A stretch of 64,000 bases of DNA from Acidiferrimicrobium sp. IK (GCF_025499425.1 NZ_JAIMCB010000003.1:186001-250000), one strand, 5' to 3'; positions 52,853 to 62,055 are shown, counted from the first letter of the stretch. The notes: generated from the letters alone by a model not told the origin. Numbers and translations are program-made.

Positions 52853-53311
52853 CGCTCGGCGGGTGCGCCGCCGGGCGGTCCGTCGCGCCTGGCGGCTTGC
52901 TGGGGTGGCGGCTGGGATGGTGCGGGGGTGGTGGCCGGGTGCGGGGTTCAGGGCAGGGAGGTCCGAGCGCGTGTGTCGGGGCACGGGGGTCAGGGCGCGG
53001 GGGTCAGGGCACAGGGGTCCGCGATGAAAGCCGCGACAGACCCAGCGCCAAACCGGGACGTCTGTCGCGGCTTGCCTTGCTGCAGGCCGAGCAACCCGAG
53101 CCAGACCCCCCATCTGGCGTCGAGGTGTGTCGCGGATTCCATCGGGTCGGGGTGGTGCTTCGGGCGTCGCGGCCCGGGGCCCCCACCGGCACCCGCCTGC
53201 GCCGGCACCCGCCCTGCGCCGGCACTCGGCTGTGCCGGCGGCCCGGCCTGCGCCGGCACCCGCCTGCGCCGGCACCCGCCGGCGCCGGCAACCCCCTATG
53301 CCGACAACTGG
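52853..53311. other. Repeat-rich intergenic region
   Basis: 459 bases between the convergent marR and kynU genes hold no gene. A GGGGGTCAG-type imperfect direct repeat of about 15 bases occurs around 52,977-53,023, and a 16-bp minisatellite lies at 53,184-53,298. Confidence 0.6.
53184..53298. repeat. 16-bp tandem repeat, about seven copies
   Basis: Units of 16 to 18 bases with consensus CGCCGGCACCCGCCTG start at 53184, 53200, 53217, 53233, 53251, 53267 and 53283. Each contains the self-complementary core GCCGGC, so the transcript downstream of kynU could fold into successive hairpins. Units follow each other without spacers, which excludes a CRISPR array. Confidence 0.85.
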
Positions 53312-54658
53312 CTAGGAGGAGGCCTCGTCTCGAAGCGCGGCGAGCCCGGTGAGGACCTCGGCGAAACTGGTCGACAGCGGGGCCAAGCCGACGCGGATAC
53401 CGTCCGGCGCCCTGAAGTCGGGCACCACCCCCCGAGCCCACAGCCTGTCGGTAACCGACCGGAAGTCGGTGCGCCGCAGCGTGATGTGGCCGCCGCGCAG
53501 GCCCGGGTCCCGAGGGGACGCGACGCTCACGCCGAGCGGGCTGAGCCAGGCGTCCGCGAGCTCGAGGGCGAAAGTCGTCAGCTGGACGGACTTGGCGCGC
53601 ACCGCTTCGATCCCGACCTCCTCGAGTAGGTCCAGGCTGGCTTGGAGCGGCACCATGGCCACGATGGGCGGCGTACCGCTCAGCATCGAGCGGACACCGG
53701 TCGCAGGGCGGTAGCCGGGGCCCATCTCGAAGGGATCACCGTGGCCCATCCACCCCCACACCGGCTGGCGTAGCCGTGGCTGGTGCCGGGCCGCTACGTA
53801 GGCGAACGCTGGTGCGCCCGGACCTCCGTTGAGGTACTTGTAGGTGCAACCTACGGCCAGGTCGGCGCCCCAAGAGTCGAGGTGTACCGGCACCGAACCC
53901 ACGGAGTGGGACAGGTCCCAGAGGACCATGGCCCCGCCAGCCTGGGCGCAGGCGGTGATGGCGGCGGCGTCGGCCAGCCATCCCGAGCGGTAGGCGACGT
54001 GGCTGAGGACGACGAGCGCAGTGTCGTCGTCCACCGCTGCCGCCACCTGGTCCACGGTGATGCCCGCCGCCGGGTCGGTGTCGATCCACACCAGGCGCAG
54101 GTCCCGCTCGGCGGCGATGCCCTCCAGCAGGTAGCGGTCCGTGGGGAAGTTGTCAGTGTCGAGGACGATGCTGCGCCGGCCACCCTCGGTCGCTGCGCGG
54201 TCGACCGCGGCGCGGGCCAGCTTGTAGAGCAGGACGCTGGTCGAGTCCGCCACCACCACCTGGCCGGCGGCCGCTCCCAGTGCGGCGGCCGCTATGCGGT
54301 CGCCGAGGGATTCGGGCCACCGCATCCACTCGTCGGTCCAACCGCGGATCAGCCGTCCGGCCCACTGGTCCCGCAAGAAGCGCTCCATCCGCTCGACCGC
54401 GGCGCGCAGCGGCCTCCCGACGGAGTTGCCGTCCAGGTAAGCGACGACGTCGTCGAGTTCAACGAATCGGTCCCGCATGGCACCGAGCGGATCCATTGCG
54501 TCGAGCGACGCGGCCCGAGCAGCGAAGTCTGTGCCTCCGCCGGCAGCGGCATCGCCGGCAGCGGCACCGCCGGCAGCGGCACCGCCGGCAGCGGCACCGC
54601 CGGCGGAGTCAGCGGTGCCTGCCGGGCCGCGGGATCTCGTGGGGTCGGGAAGGCTCAT
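53312..54658 (-). CDS. kynU: Kynureninase
   Basis: 448 residues. PLP-dependent hydrolase that converts kynurenine to anthranilate and alanine. Family motifs: YLDGNSVGRP, ADSTSVLLYKL, DTDNFPTDRY, SHVAYRSG, WDLSHSVG, and the PLP lysine in CTYKYLNGGPG (K274). The first 45 residues are a low-complexity Gly/Ala linker made by a 15-bp repeat, not part of the catalytic fold. It overlaps kynA by ATGA, so both are made together for tryptophan degradation. Confidence 0.93.
   Translation of the reverse strand: MSLPDPTRSRGPAGTADSAGGAAAGGAAAGGAAAGDAAAGGGTDFAARAASLDAMDPLGAMRDRFVELDDVVAYLDGNSVGRPLRAAVERMERFLRDQWAGRLIRGWTDEWMRWPESLGDRIAAAALGAAAGQVVVADSTSVLLYKLARAAVDRAATEGGRRSIVLDTDNFPTDRYLLEGIAAERDLRLVWIDTDPAAGITVDQVAAAVDDDTALVVLSHVAYRSGWLADAAAITACAQAGGAMVLWDLSHSVGSVPVHLDSWGADLAVGCTYKYLNGGPGAPAFAYVAARHQPRLRQPVWGWMGHGDPFEMGPGYRPATGVRSMLSGTPPIVAMVPLQASLDLLEEVGIEAVRAKSVQLTTFALELADAWLSPLGVSVASPRDPGLRGGHITLRRTDFRSVTDRLWARGVVPDFRAPDGIRVGLAPLSTSFAEVLTGLAALRDEASS
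54538..54608. repeat. 15-bp in-frame tandem repeat in kynU
   Basis: CGCCGGCAGCGGCAC-type units begin at 54538, 54553, 54568 and 54583, with a partial fifth. On the coding strand they encode repeated Gly-Gly-Ala-Ala-Ala pentapeptides before the enzyme domain. Unit length keeps the reading frame, so copy number can vary without loss of function. Confidence 0.85.
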
Positions 54659-55512
54659 CGGGCGATCTCGGTGCGCACCGCGTAGAGCTCAGGGAAGAAC
54701 GTCAGGTCCAGCGCGGCACGGAGGAACCCCACGCCGCTCGACCCGCCCGTCCCTTTAGCGGTCCCGATGGTGCGGGCCACCGTCTGGAGGTGCCGGTAGC
54801 GCCAAAGCTGCAGGTTGTCCTCCAAGTCGACGAGCTCCTCGCAAGCCTCGTAGGCCTCCCAGTAGCGGTGGGCGTCGCGGTAGATCTCGGTGAACACCGG
54901 GATCAGCTCGGGTACCAGCACCCACGGCTGGGTGACGTCGCGCTCTAGGACGGAGGCAGGCACGGGGTGGCCGGCTCGCGCCAGGTAGCGGAGGAAGTCG
55001 TCGTAGACCGTGGGCCGTTCCAGCAGCTCGTGCAGAAGCGACCGGGCGTGCGGGTCGTGGTCGAACATGTCGAGCATCCCCGGGTTCTTGTTGCCGAGAA
55101 CGAACTCGACGGCCCGGTACTGCCACGACTGGAACCCCGATGACGTCCCGAGCCACTGGCGGAACTCGCTGTACTCGGTCGGGGTCAGCGTCGCCAGCAC
55201 CGACCACTGCTCGGTTAGCTGGCGCTGGATGTGCTTGACCCGGGCCAGGCCCTTGAGGGCTGGACGGAGGTCGTCGAGGGTCAGGCACTCCTGCACGTGG
55301 CGCAGCTCGTGGAGGACCAGCTTGAGCCACAGTTCCGAGGTCTGGTGCTGGATGATGAACAGCAGCTCATCGTGGTGGGGAGGCCGGCTCACCGGGTGCT
55401 GGGCGCCCAGCACCTCGTCGAGGTGCAGGTAGGCCCCGTAGGACAGCTCCACCTTCTGGCGGGCGATGCCTTCTTCGATCGGCCGGATCCCGTCGCCGGC
55501 TCCGGCGCTCAC
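54655..55512 (-). CDS. kynA: Tryptophan 2,3-dioxygenase
   Basis: 285 residues from GTG 55512. Haem dioxygenase that opens the indole ring of tryptophan to N-formylkynurenine. Family motifs: LSYGAYLHLDEVL, HHDELLFIIQHQTSELW, SGFQSWQYRAVEF, and GTGGSSGVGFL at the substrate-binding end. First gene of the kynA-kynU pair. An arylformamidase (kynB) is not visible nearby. It lies about 60 bases after herA on the same strand. Confidence 0.94.
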   Translation of the reverse strand: MSAGAGDGIRPIEEGIARQKVELSYGAYLHLDEVLGAQHPVSRPPHHDELLFIIQHQTSELWLKLVLHELRHVQECLTLDDLRPALKGLARVKHIQRQLTEQWSVLATLTPTEYSEFRQWLGTSSGFQSWQYRAVEFVLGNKNPGMLDMFDHDPHARSLLHELLERPTVYDDFLRYLARAGHPVPASVLERDVTQPWVLVPELIPVFTEIYRDAHRYWEAYEACEELVDLEDNLQLWRYRHLQTVARTIGTAKGTGGSSGVGFLRAALDLTFFPELYAVRTEIAR

Positions 55513-55573
55513 CGCGTCCCCCGCAGCTGCCGCCCGGCGGCCGGTCCGCGCCGGCGTTCGTGTCGGAGCCGTC

Positions 55574-57238
55574 TCATTCGACCAGCGCAGCCACGTTGGG
55601 CCGGGCGGCGGGGCGGGGCGCGGGAGGCGGCGGCGTGGCGCGCACCACGTCCCGGTAGAGGTCGACCTTGGCGGGGACGGCGAAGGGCGCCACCAGGTTG
55701 ACGATGAGGCACTCGCCGGGCATGAGTGTCTGGATCTCCGCGCTCTGCGCGCTGATGTCCTGCTTGGCCGCCGACCGCAGGATGTTGCGGTCCCGCTCGT
55801 CGGCCAGCCCGAGCACGAAGAAGGTGTTGAACTGGCTGAGCAGCTCCCCGTCCAGCAGCTTGGGTTGCTGGGTGATGGCGCACAGGCCGACGTTGAACTT
55901 GCGGCCTTCGCGTGCCACCCGGGGGAAGACGTTGGACTCCTTGTCCTTGTTGCCAGACAGCACCCGCTGTGCCTCCTCGAGGGCGATGGCCACGACCGGC
56001 ATCCGCTCGTGACGGTCCGGGTCGTCGAGGTAGGCCCCTTGCCACTCCTCGAGCACCCTGCGGGCCAGGAACGACGCGACCAGCACCTCCTCGGTGCTGC
56101 CCAGGCCGCTGACGTCGACCAGCACGACCTGCCCGGCCAGGAGGTCGGAGATGATCCGGCCGCCGGCGGACACCGACGGGTCGGTGGCGACGCATCGCAG
56201 GTCGATGATGCGCCGGGCCCGCCGGTGGACGACCTGCAGGGTGCTCAGCGCGACGCGCGACGACAGCTCCACGTCGCGAAACCCGGGGAGGTCGTCGACC
56301 CGGGCGAACTCGGCCAGCCACGCCAGCCCTTCATCGCTCGATCCCGTCGAGTAGTGACGTTCCAGCTCGTAGAGCGCCTCCTCCTGCGGCCGGCTCCAGT
56401 CGTAGGCGGTGCGCAGGTCGTCGACGGTGAGCTCGGCCAGGCTGATGCGCAGCGACGTGGTGGAGGGCAGGGCCCGGTTGGCGTACACCCGTAGCGCGCT
56501 GGAGGCCCAGGGGTGGCGACCGAGCGCGGTGCGGTACTCGCCGTGGGGATCGATGATCAGCAGCCCGTAGCGGCCGTTGGCTCGCATGGCGCCCGCGGCC
56601 AGCACCTGCATCAGGTTGGACTTGCCCATGCCGGTGGTAGCGAAGACCCCCACGTGGCTGGCCAGTGACGCGCCGGGAATGCCGACGGTGAAGTCGACCA
56701 CCGTCTCGCCGGAGCGCAGCCGGCCGAGGGGCAAGTCGCCCATCCTCTCGGCTAGGAACGCGAAGTCCTCCGCCTCGGGGGCCACGACCCGCGAGAACTG
56801 CGTCGGGAGGCTCTTGGGCTTGCGAAACTCGGTCCTCGTCCCGCCGGGCACGTCGGGGGGAGCCAGGTACCCGAGGCACCGGCAGGATGCCACGCGGTAG
56901 GTGCGTCGATCCTGCTCGTGAAGGGGGTGAGCCCCGGGCTCCCCGCGCTCGTCGTCGGCCAGCAGCGTGCCCGCTACCCGCTCCGCCCATCCGGGTTCGC
57001 GGTGCTCCGTGCCGTAGGTGACGTCGACGACGCGGAACAGGTAGCGGCGGTCGGCGACGGAGTCCACCCCGACCAGCAACTCCCCGAGGAACAGGTCCTC
57101 GTCAGGCGCAGCCCGGAAGACCGCTTCGAGCACGTTGCGCCCGAAGAGCCGGCCCCGGATCGGGGATCCACCGGGCGACCCTGCGGCGCCCGGGAGCGGC
57201 GGGAGAGCCGGATCGGGGGGCAGGAAGGAGTCGGTCAC
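55574..57238 (-). CDS. herA: HerA-like DNA-translocating ATPase
   Basis: 554 residues from GTG 57238 (an upstream GTG at 57295 is possible). An N-terminal HAS-barrel-like domain (about 25-140) precedes a RecA/FtsK-type ATPase: Walker A TTGMGKSN at about 200, LLIIDPHGEY for the HerA-specific Walker B, and a second acidic motif ALEEAQ. The C-terminal RLP and TQQPKLLDGELL segments match HerA. In archaea and some bacteria HerA forms a hexamer that drives the NurA nuclease for end resection. nurA is encoded 2 kb upstream on the same strand. Confidence 0.85.
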   Translation of the reverse strand: MTDSFLPPDPALPPLPGAAGSPGGSPIRGRLFGRNVLEAVFRAAPDEDLFLGELLVGVDSVADRRYLFRVVDVTYGTEHREPGWAERVAGTLLADDERGEPGAHPLHEQDRRTYRVASCRCLGYLAPPDVPGGTRTEFRKPKSLPTQFSRVVAPEAEDFAFLAERMGDLPLGRLRSGETVVDFTVGIPGASLASHVGVFATTGMGKSNLMQVLAAGAMRANGRYGLLIIDPHGEYRTALGRHPWASSALRVYANRALPSTTSLRISLAELTVDDLRTAYDWSRPQEEALYELERHYSTGSSDEGLAWLAEFARVDDLPGFRDVELSSRVALSTLQVVHRRARRIIDLRCVATDPSVSAGGRIISDLLAGQVVLVDVSGLGSTEEVLVASFLARRVLEEWQGAYLDDPDRHERMPVVAIALEEAQRVLSGNKDKESNVFPRVAREGRKFNVGLCAITQQPKLLDGELLSQFNTFFVLGLADERDRNILRSAAKQDISAQSAEIQTLMPGECLIVNLVAPFAVPAKVDLYRDVVRATPPPPAPRPAARPNVAALVE

Positions 57239-57310
57239 CGGACGAGTCTCGCAGGCGAGCGTGACGCCCGCTCCGCCAGGGTCCGAGCCGAACACGCCAG
57301 CGCCACCTGG

Positions 57311-57364
57311 TCAGGCCGCTCAGGCCGCTCAGGCCGCTCAGGCCAGTCAGGCCAGTCAGGCCGC
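57311..57364. repeat. 9-bp tandem repeat, six copies, upstream of herA
   Basis: TCAGGCCGC (or TCAGGCCAG) occurs six times without spacing from 57311. It lies in the 137 bases between the acyltransferase stop and the herA start, in the herA upstream region. Confidence 0.88.
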
Positions 57365-57375
57365 CCGGCGGCTAC

Positions 57376-58428
57376 TCAAGCGGGGCGGGTCTTGTGCCGG
57401 TCTACCCACTGGTCGATCACCGCCCACTCGGTGGTCAACCAGGCCAGCTGCGCGGCCTCGTCGTCGAGCGGGAAGGGTGCCGCCGGCCACGCCCTCACGG
57501 TCATGGCGGCGTTCAGGGGCAGCGCCCGCCACGCCTCACCGGCGGTGACGATGGTGTCCAGCCCGCTGTGCGCGACGAGAACCACCGACAGCCCCGGTTG
57601 AGCCTCCATCACCGCGAGCACACCGGCGGGGCGAGGCGGCAGGACGTGAGGCATGAGGGCCGCGGCGTTCGCGGCGTCGGCCTTCCCGTCGCTGCGAAGC
57701 CGGCGGATCGCGCGGCGCCGGCGCCGTGGCGTCCAGTTGCCGCCCTCGGGGAACACCAGGAGCGTGTCTCGGCCGTGCAGCTCCCCGGCCAGTCCGGCCA
57801 GGCGCCCGGCCAGGTCGTCGTTGGCGTCGCGGCTCGAGGGGAGAAAGCAGCACCCGAGCCGGTTGAGGACGATGTCCAGGGCCGGGTCGGCCTGCAGCAC
57901 GTCCTTCAACACGATGCGCACACCCCGCCGGTAGCGCTCGAGGAGCATGTGCACCAGCGCGAACGAGTCACCGGGCCCCCCGTGGCGGGCCAGGACCAGC
58001 ACCGGCTTGTCGGTGTCCAAGGCGCCGGTGTCGGCCGCGCCCGGCGCGTGGTCGGCGCCGGCGAAGGCGGCGGAAACCTCGATCTCCACCCGGAAGCCGG
58101 CGCAGCGCCGGGCCCACGCCAGGATCGACCCGAGCGCCCATCCGAGCAGCCGCTGGTGGGCGAGGATCCACGCCTCCGGCGGGGGCCGCCGCCGGGCGGC
58201 GCCGGGGTGGCGCATCCACAAGCCGAACGCGGCCATCACAGCGGCCAGATCCACGCACAGGTAGCCGGCGCCGAACGCGCAGACGCGCAGCGGCCGTCGG
58301 CGCCGGCCGAAGGGGGCGAGGAGCAGGCCGACTACGGCGCCCGCCGCGAACACGACCAGCAGCGCCAGCTCGATTGCGATCACTACTGGGGAGAGCAGGC
58401 GACGCACCGGCCTGGGCGGAATCCGCAT
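57376..58428 (-). CDS. Acyltransferase, PlsC/glycerophosphate acyltransferase-like
   Basis: 350 residues from ATG 58428. Two N-terminal transmembrane segments (about 15-35 and 50-70) precede an acyltransferase domain with the H-x4-D motif (RHGGPGDS) and FPEGGNWTP, a PlsC-type motif IV. These enzymes acylate lysophosphatidate or glycerol-3-phosphate. It starts two bases after the patatin-like gene and is likely cotranscribed with it and nurA. Confidence 0.83.
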   Translation of the reverse strand: MRIPPRPVRRLLSPVVIAIELALLVVFAAGAVVGLLLAPFGRRRRPLRVCAFGAGYLCVDLAAVMAAFGLWMRHPGAARRRPPPEAWILAHQRLLGWALGSILAWARRCAGFRVEIEVSAAFAGADHAPGAADTGALDTDKPVLVLARHGGPGDSFALVHMLLERYRRGVRIVLKDVLQADPALDIVLNRLGCCFLPSSRDANDDLAGRLAGLAGELHGRDTLLVFPEGGNWTPRRRRRAIRRLRSDGKADAANAAALMPHVLPPRPAGVLAVMEAQPGLSVVLVAHSGLDTIVTAGEAWRALPLNAAMTVRAWPAAPFPLDDEAAQLAWLTTEWAVIDQWVDRHKTRPA

Positions 58429-58430
58429 CC

Positions 58431-59279
58431 TCAGGCCTTGATGTGGGCGTCGAGGTAACGGGCCGTCGAGCCGCGGGCGGCTTCGATGCGGGCGGCGGCT
58501 CCGCTGGTCTTGCGGTAGCGCACCGTGAGGGTGCGCGAGGAGCTCCCCGCCGGCAACAGGTGGACCTCGACGTCGTCGGGGACGCTGGCCATGTCCTCGC
58601 TGAAGCGGTGCCGGCGGCTGATCTCGAAGGCCACCTGCGCCACCTCCCACGGCCTGGTCGGCGGCACGAGGGGCTGCTCGATGCGACCGACGTGGAGCAC
58701 GAAGACCCGCCGGGCGCCGAGCTCGACGGCGCGCCCGACGGGGACGGAACGCACCAGACCTCCATCCAGGAAATGCTCCCCGTCGATTTCCACCGGCGGG
58801 AACAGGCCCGGCACCGCGCACGACGCCAGCACCGCGTCGGCCACCGGACCGGAGGAAAACCAGTGCGCCGATGCGGCCTCGATCGAGGCGGCCACGCACT
58901 GGAAGGCCACGGGGAGGTCCTCGATGCGCATCCCGGGCAGGGCATCGTCGATCAGCCGGCGCAGCCTCTGGTTGGCGTGGAGGTGGGTGCCGTGGCGGGC
59001 CAGGGTGCCGAGCTGACCGATGACCGAACCGCCGAACACCGCACGGTCGGAGAGCCCGGCCCACATGTCGCGCATCCGCTCGATGGTCTCCGGCGACGGG
59101 TCGGCGGCCACCAGCGCGCCGTTGAGCGCGCCGACGCTGGAACCTACGACCAGGTCGGGGATGATGTCCCGCTCGAAGAGGGCCTGGAGCATGCCGACCT
59201 CCGCGGAGCCGAGCACCCCGCCGCCCCCGAGCACGAAAGCAGTGTCGAACGCCGGGAGACGGGACCGAGCGGCGCTCAC
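58431..59279 (-). CDS. Patatin-like phospholipase
   Basis: 282 residues from GTG 59279. Patatin catalytic dyad and oxyanion hole: GGGGVLG at the N-terminus, GSSVGALNG for the nucleophilic Ser, and DGGLVRSVP for the Asp. Cytosolic or membrane-associated lipid acyl hydrolase. Start overlaps the nurA stop (GTGA), and the stop is two bases before the acyltransferase start. Confidence 0.9.
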   Translation of the reverse strand: MSAARSRLPAFDTAFVLGGGGVLGSAEVGMLQALFERDIIPDLVVGSSVGALNGALVAADPSPETIERMRDMWAGLSDRAVFGGSVIGQLGTLARHGTHLHANQRLRRLIDDALPGMRIEDLPVAFQCVAASIEAASAHWFSSGPVADAVLASCAVPGLFPPVEIDGEHFLDGGLVRSVPVGRAVELGARRVFVLHVGRIEQPLVPPTRPWEVAQVAFEISRRHRFSEDMASVPDDVEVHLLPAGSSSRTLTVRYRKTSGAAARIEAARGSTARYLDAHIKA

Positions 59280-60241
59280 GCCCGCTCCATCATGCGGTGG
59301 CGGTCGGCGAACGCCCGCTCCCGCACGTCGAGGGGCACCCCGAGACGATCGAAGCGTTCGGCCATCCGGTCCCACACGTCTGCACGGACCCAGGTGGCGC
59401 ACGCCGCCAACCGATCGGCGACCGACAGCGGGTACGGGTAGCCGGGGAAGGCGGCGTCGTCGCACAACGCCGACAGGGCGCCGAGAGACGCCTCGGGGTC
59501 CGCGTCGGCCGGCAGGTCGACGCGGAAAGCGAACGGGGCGTCGGGGTCAAGGCGGGCGACTAGAACCTGCAGGCCGGCGCCGACCTCGGGGCGGGTCCGG
59601 GCCACCTTGGTCCACCAGGTCGCCCGGGCGCCCAGCTCCACGGTCGCTTCCTGCTCGAGCGCTCCGAGCAGCGGCGCGCCGCCCCGCGACAGCGACGAGT
59701 GCTTGGTCACCCCGGCAAGCAGCACGCGGCGGTCCGCGGCGCGCGCCACCAAAGCGGCCAGCCACCACGCGGGGATGCGCCAGTCGGGCTGCAAGTCGCC
59801 GTCGACGAGCACCACGGCGCCCGGATCGGCGGCGTCCACCGCGGCGGCCACCGCCTTCCACTCGCCCCAGTCCCGCAACAGGTTCACGTCGACCGCAGCT
59901 CGCGGGTCGACAGGGGAGTCCAAAGCGGCCAGAGCGGCACGCTCCTCGCCGCAGCCGAGCAGGTGCACCTGCAGCCGACCCTCGTCCTCGAGCACGCTGC
60001 GGCCGTCGCGCCAGCGCACCGTCGCGGCGCGGGTCGCGTAGACCTGCAGGCTGCGGGCGTCCGCCACCAGCGCCTGGCCGCCGTCGACGGCCCAGCAGTC
60101 GCGGGGAGCCGCGCCGCGGCTGAGCGGCGCCAGCGCCAGCGACGCCTCGAACTCCAGTCCGCTGCTCGTCTCGTCCCGCAGCCCGCCGCCTCCGTGCAGC
60201 AGGAGCGACGCCACCCGGTCCGCCGTTGCATCGATGTCCAC
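59276..60241 (-). CDS. nurA: NurA-domain nuclease
   Basis: 321 residues from GTG 60241. NurA fold: the first metal-binding segment WAVDGGQALV (D53), the central VVLVDGDLQPDW, GVTKHSSL with the Lys of the active site, and the C-terminal YPYPLSVADRLA region typical of the family. NurA is a 5'-3' nuclease that works inside HerA hexamers and with Mre11-Rad50. It is divergent from ku by 75 bases, so both may share a control region. Confidence 0.82.
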   Translation of the reverse strand: MDIDATADRVASLLLHGGGGLRDETSSGLEFEASLALAPLSRGAAPRDCWAVDGGQALVADARSLQVYATRAATVRWRDGRSVLEDEGRLQVHLLGCGEERAALAALDSPVDPRAAVDVNLLRDWGEWKAVAAAVDAADPGAVVLVDGDLQPDWRIPAWWLAALVARAADRRVLLAGVTKHSSLSRGGAPLLGALEQEATVELGARATWWTKVARTRPEVGAGLQVLVARLDPDAPFAFRVDLPADADPEASLGALSALCDDAAFPGYPYPLSVADRLAACATWVRADVWDRMAERFDRLGVPLDVRERAFADRHRMMERA

Positions 60242-60316
60242 CCGGCCAGGATGGCACGGCGCCGCGATCGGCCGTCGCCCCGACTGTGACCAGCGCTTTT
60301 GGGGAAGAATGTGGCC

Positions 60317-61129
60317 ATGCCCCGCGCCATCTGGTCCGGCTCGGTCAGCTTCGGGCTGGTCAACGTCCCGGTGAAGCTGGTCACCGCCACCTCGTCGAAG
60401 GACGTCCGCTTCCATCAGCTGCACGCAGAGGACGGCGGGCGGATAAACCAGAAGCGGGTTTGCTCCCTCGACGGCGAGGAGGTCGAATACAGCGACATCG
60501 TCAAGGGCTACGACATGGGCGGCGGCCGGTACGTGATCGTCGAGCCCGAGGAGCTGGCCACCCTCGACCCGGAGGCGGATCGCAGCATCGACATCGAGGA
60601 GTTCGTCGAGCTCTCCGACATCGACCCGCTCTACTACGACCACAGCTACTACCTGATCCCCGACGGCAGGGCCGACAAGCCGTACGCGCTGCTCGCCGAG
60701 ACCATGGCCCGGACCGGCAAGGTCGCCATCGGCCGGTTCGTGCTGCGCACCAAGCAGTACCTCGGAGCCATCCGGGCCCACGACGGCGTGCTGGTCCTCT
60801 CCACCATGCTCTACGCGGACGAGATCGTGCCCCAATCCGAGCTCGAGGTCCCGACCACTGACGCCACCAAACCGTCCAAGCGGGAGCTGGACATGGCCGA
60901 AAAGCTGGTCGAGTCGCTCACCTCGGCCTTCGAGCCGGAGAAGTACCACGACGACCACCGCGAGAAGGTCCTGGCCCTGATCGAAGCCAAGGCGGATGGC
61001 CAGGCCATCGCCGCCCCCGAAGCCCCGAGAGACACCGCTCCGGTCGTCGACTTGATGGCCGCCCTGGAGGCCAGCCTGGCCGCGGCCGGCGCCCGCGGTG
61101 ACGGCAGCCGCAAGAAGGCCTCGGCCTGA
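60317..61129 (+). CDS. ku: Ku protein, non-homologous end joining
   Basis: 270 residues from ATG 60317 (GTG 60311 is an alternative). Bacterial Ku: PRAIWSGSVSFGLVNVPVKLVTAT at the start, then INQKRVC, VIVEPEEL, YYLIPDG, FVLRTKQYL and a C-terminal lysine-rich tail. Homodimers form a ring on DNA ends and recruit LigD. The gene is directly followed by the LigD polymerase gene. Confidence 0.95.
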   Translation: MPRAIWSGSVSFGLVNVPVKLVTATSSKDVRFHQLHAEDGGRINQKRVCSLDGEEVEYSDIVKGYDMGGGRYVIVEPEELATLDPEADRSIDIEEFVELSDIDPLYYDHSYYLIPDGRADKPYALLAETMARTGKVAIGRFVLRTKQYLGAIRAHDGVLVLSTMLYADEIVPQSELEVPTTDATKPSKRELDMAEKLVESLTSAFEPEKYHDDHREKVLALIEAKADGQAIAAPEAPRDTAPVVDLMAALEASLAAAGARGDGSRKKASA

Positions 61130-61136
61130 GCAGCTG

Positions 61137-62048
61137 GTGGCCACCGCGAAGACCACCGAGGTCGAGGTAGGCGGCCGATCCCTCAAGCTGTCCAACCTGG
61201 ACAAGGTCCTGTGGCCGGCCACCGGGTTCACCAAGGGTGACATGATCGACTACTACGCCAGGATCGCGCCGGCAGTGCTGCCGCACATAAGCGGGCGTCC
61301 CCTGACCCTCAAGCGGTATCCCAACGGGGTCGACGGCACGTCATTTTTCGAGAAGAACTGCCCTAGCCACCGCCCGGATTGGGTGCCTACCATCGCGATG
61401 GGCGACGTGGCTTATTGCAGCATCGACGAGCCGGCGGCGCTGGTGTGGTTGGCCAACCTGGCCGCCATCGAGCTGCACCCGACCCTCGCCGGCGAGCCCG
61501 ACTTGGACTGCCCGAGGGCGGTGGTGTTCGACCTCGATCCGGGGCCGCCGGCGGACGTGGTGACCTGCGGGCGGGTGGCGCTGCTCGTGCGCGGCGTCCT
61601 GGACCGGCTGGACCTGCAGGCGTGGATCAAGACTTCTGGGAGCAAGGGCCTGCAGCTGTACGTGCCGCTCAACACCCCTGCCGGTTACGACGCGACGCGG
61701 GATTTTGCGCTGGCGGTGGCGCAGCTGCTGGAGCGGGCTCACCCCGACTTGGTGGTGACCAGCCAGGAGAAGCGGTTACGGCCCGGCAAAGTGCTGATCG
61801 ACTGGAGTCAGAACACCAAGTCCAAGACCACCGTCGCGGTCTACTCGCTGCGGGCCAGGGACACCCCGAGTGTGTCTACACCAGTCGCATGGGACGAGGT
61901 CGAAGCTGCCGTGAAGGTGGAAAAAGGGGATGGCCTGCGCTTCGATGCCGCCGCAGTGCTGGCCCGGGTGGCCGACCGAGGCGACCTCATGGCGCCGCTC
62001 CTCGAAGTCCAGCAAAGCCTCCCCGACCTGCGCCTGCCGGAGCGGTGA
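61137..62048 (+). CDS. LigD polymerase/primase domain protein
   Basis: 303 residues from GTG 61137; an earlier GTG at 61098 overlaps ku. Stand-alone LigD polymerase (AEP superfamily): LSNLDKVLWPATGFTKGDMIDYY, FFEKNCPSHRPDWV, catalytic FDLDPG, TSGSKGLQLYVPL, and IDWSQNTKSKTTVAVYSLR. Ligase and phosphoesterase domains are absent, so they must be encoded elsewhere. It fills in or extends ends during Ku-dependent joining. Confidence 0.9.
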   Translation: MATAKTTEVEVGGRSLKLSNLDKVLWPATGFTKGDMIDYYARIAPAVLPHISGRPLTLKRYPNGVDGTSFFEKNCPSHRPDWVPTIAMGDVAYCSIDEPAALVWLANLAAIELHPTLAGEPDLDCPRAVVFDLDPGPPADVVTCGRVALLVRGVLDRLDLQAWIKTSGSKGLQLYVPLNTPAGYDATRDFALAVAQLLERAHPDLVVTSQEKRLRPGKVLIDWSQNTKSKTTVAVYSLRARDTPSVSTPVAWDEVEAAVKVEKGDGLRFDAAAVLARVADRGDLMAPLLEVQQSLPDLRLPER

Positions 62049-62055
62049 ACGGGGC

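Noticed and set aside
53184..53298. CRISPR-like array
   Set aside because: Units are contiguous 16-18-mers without spacers and no cas genes are near.
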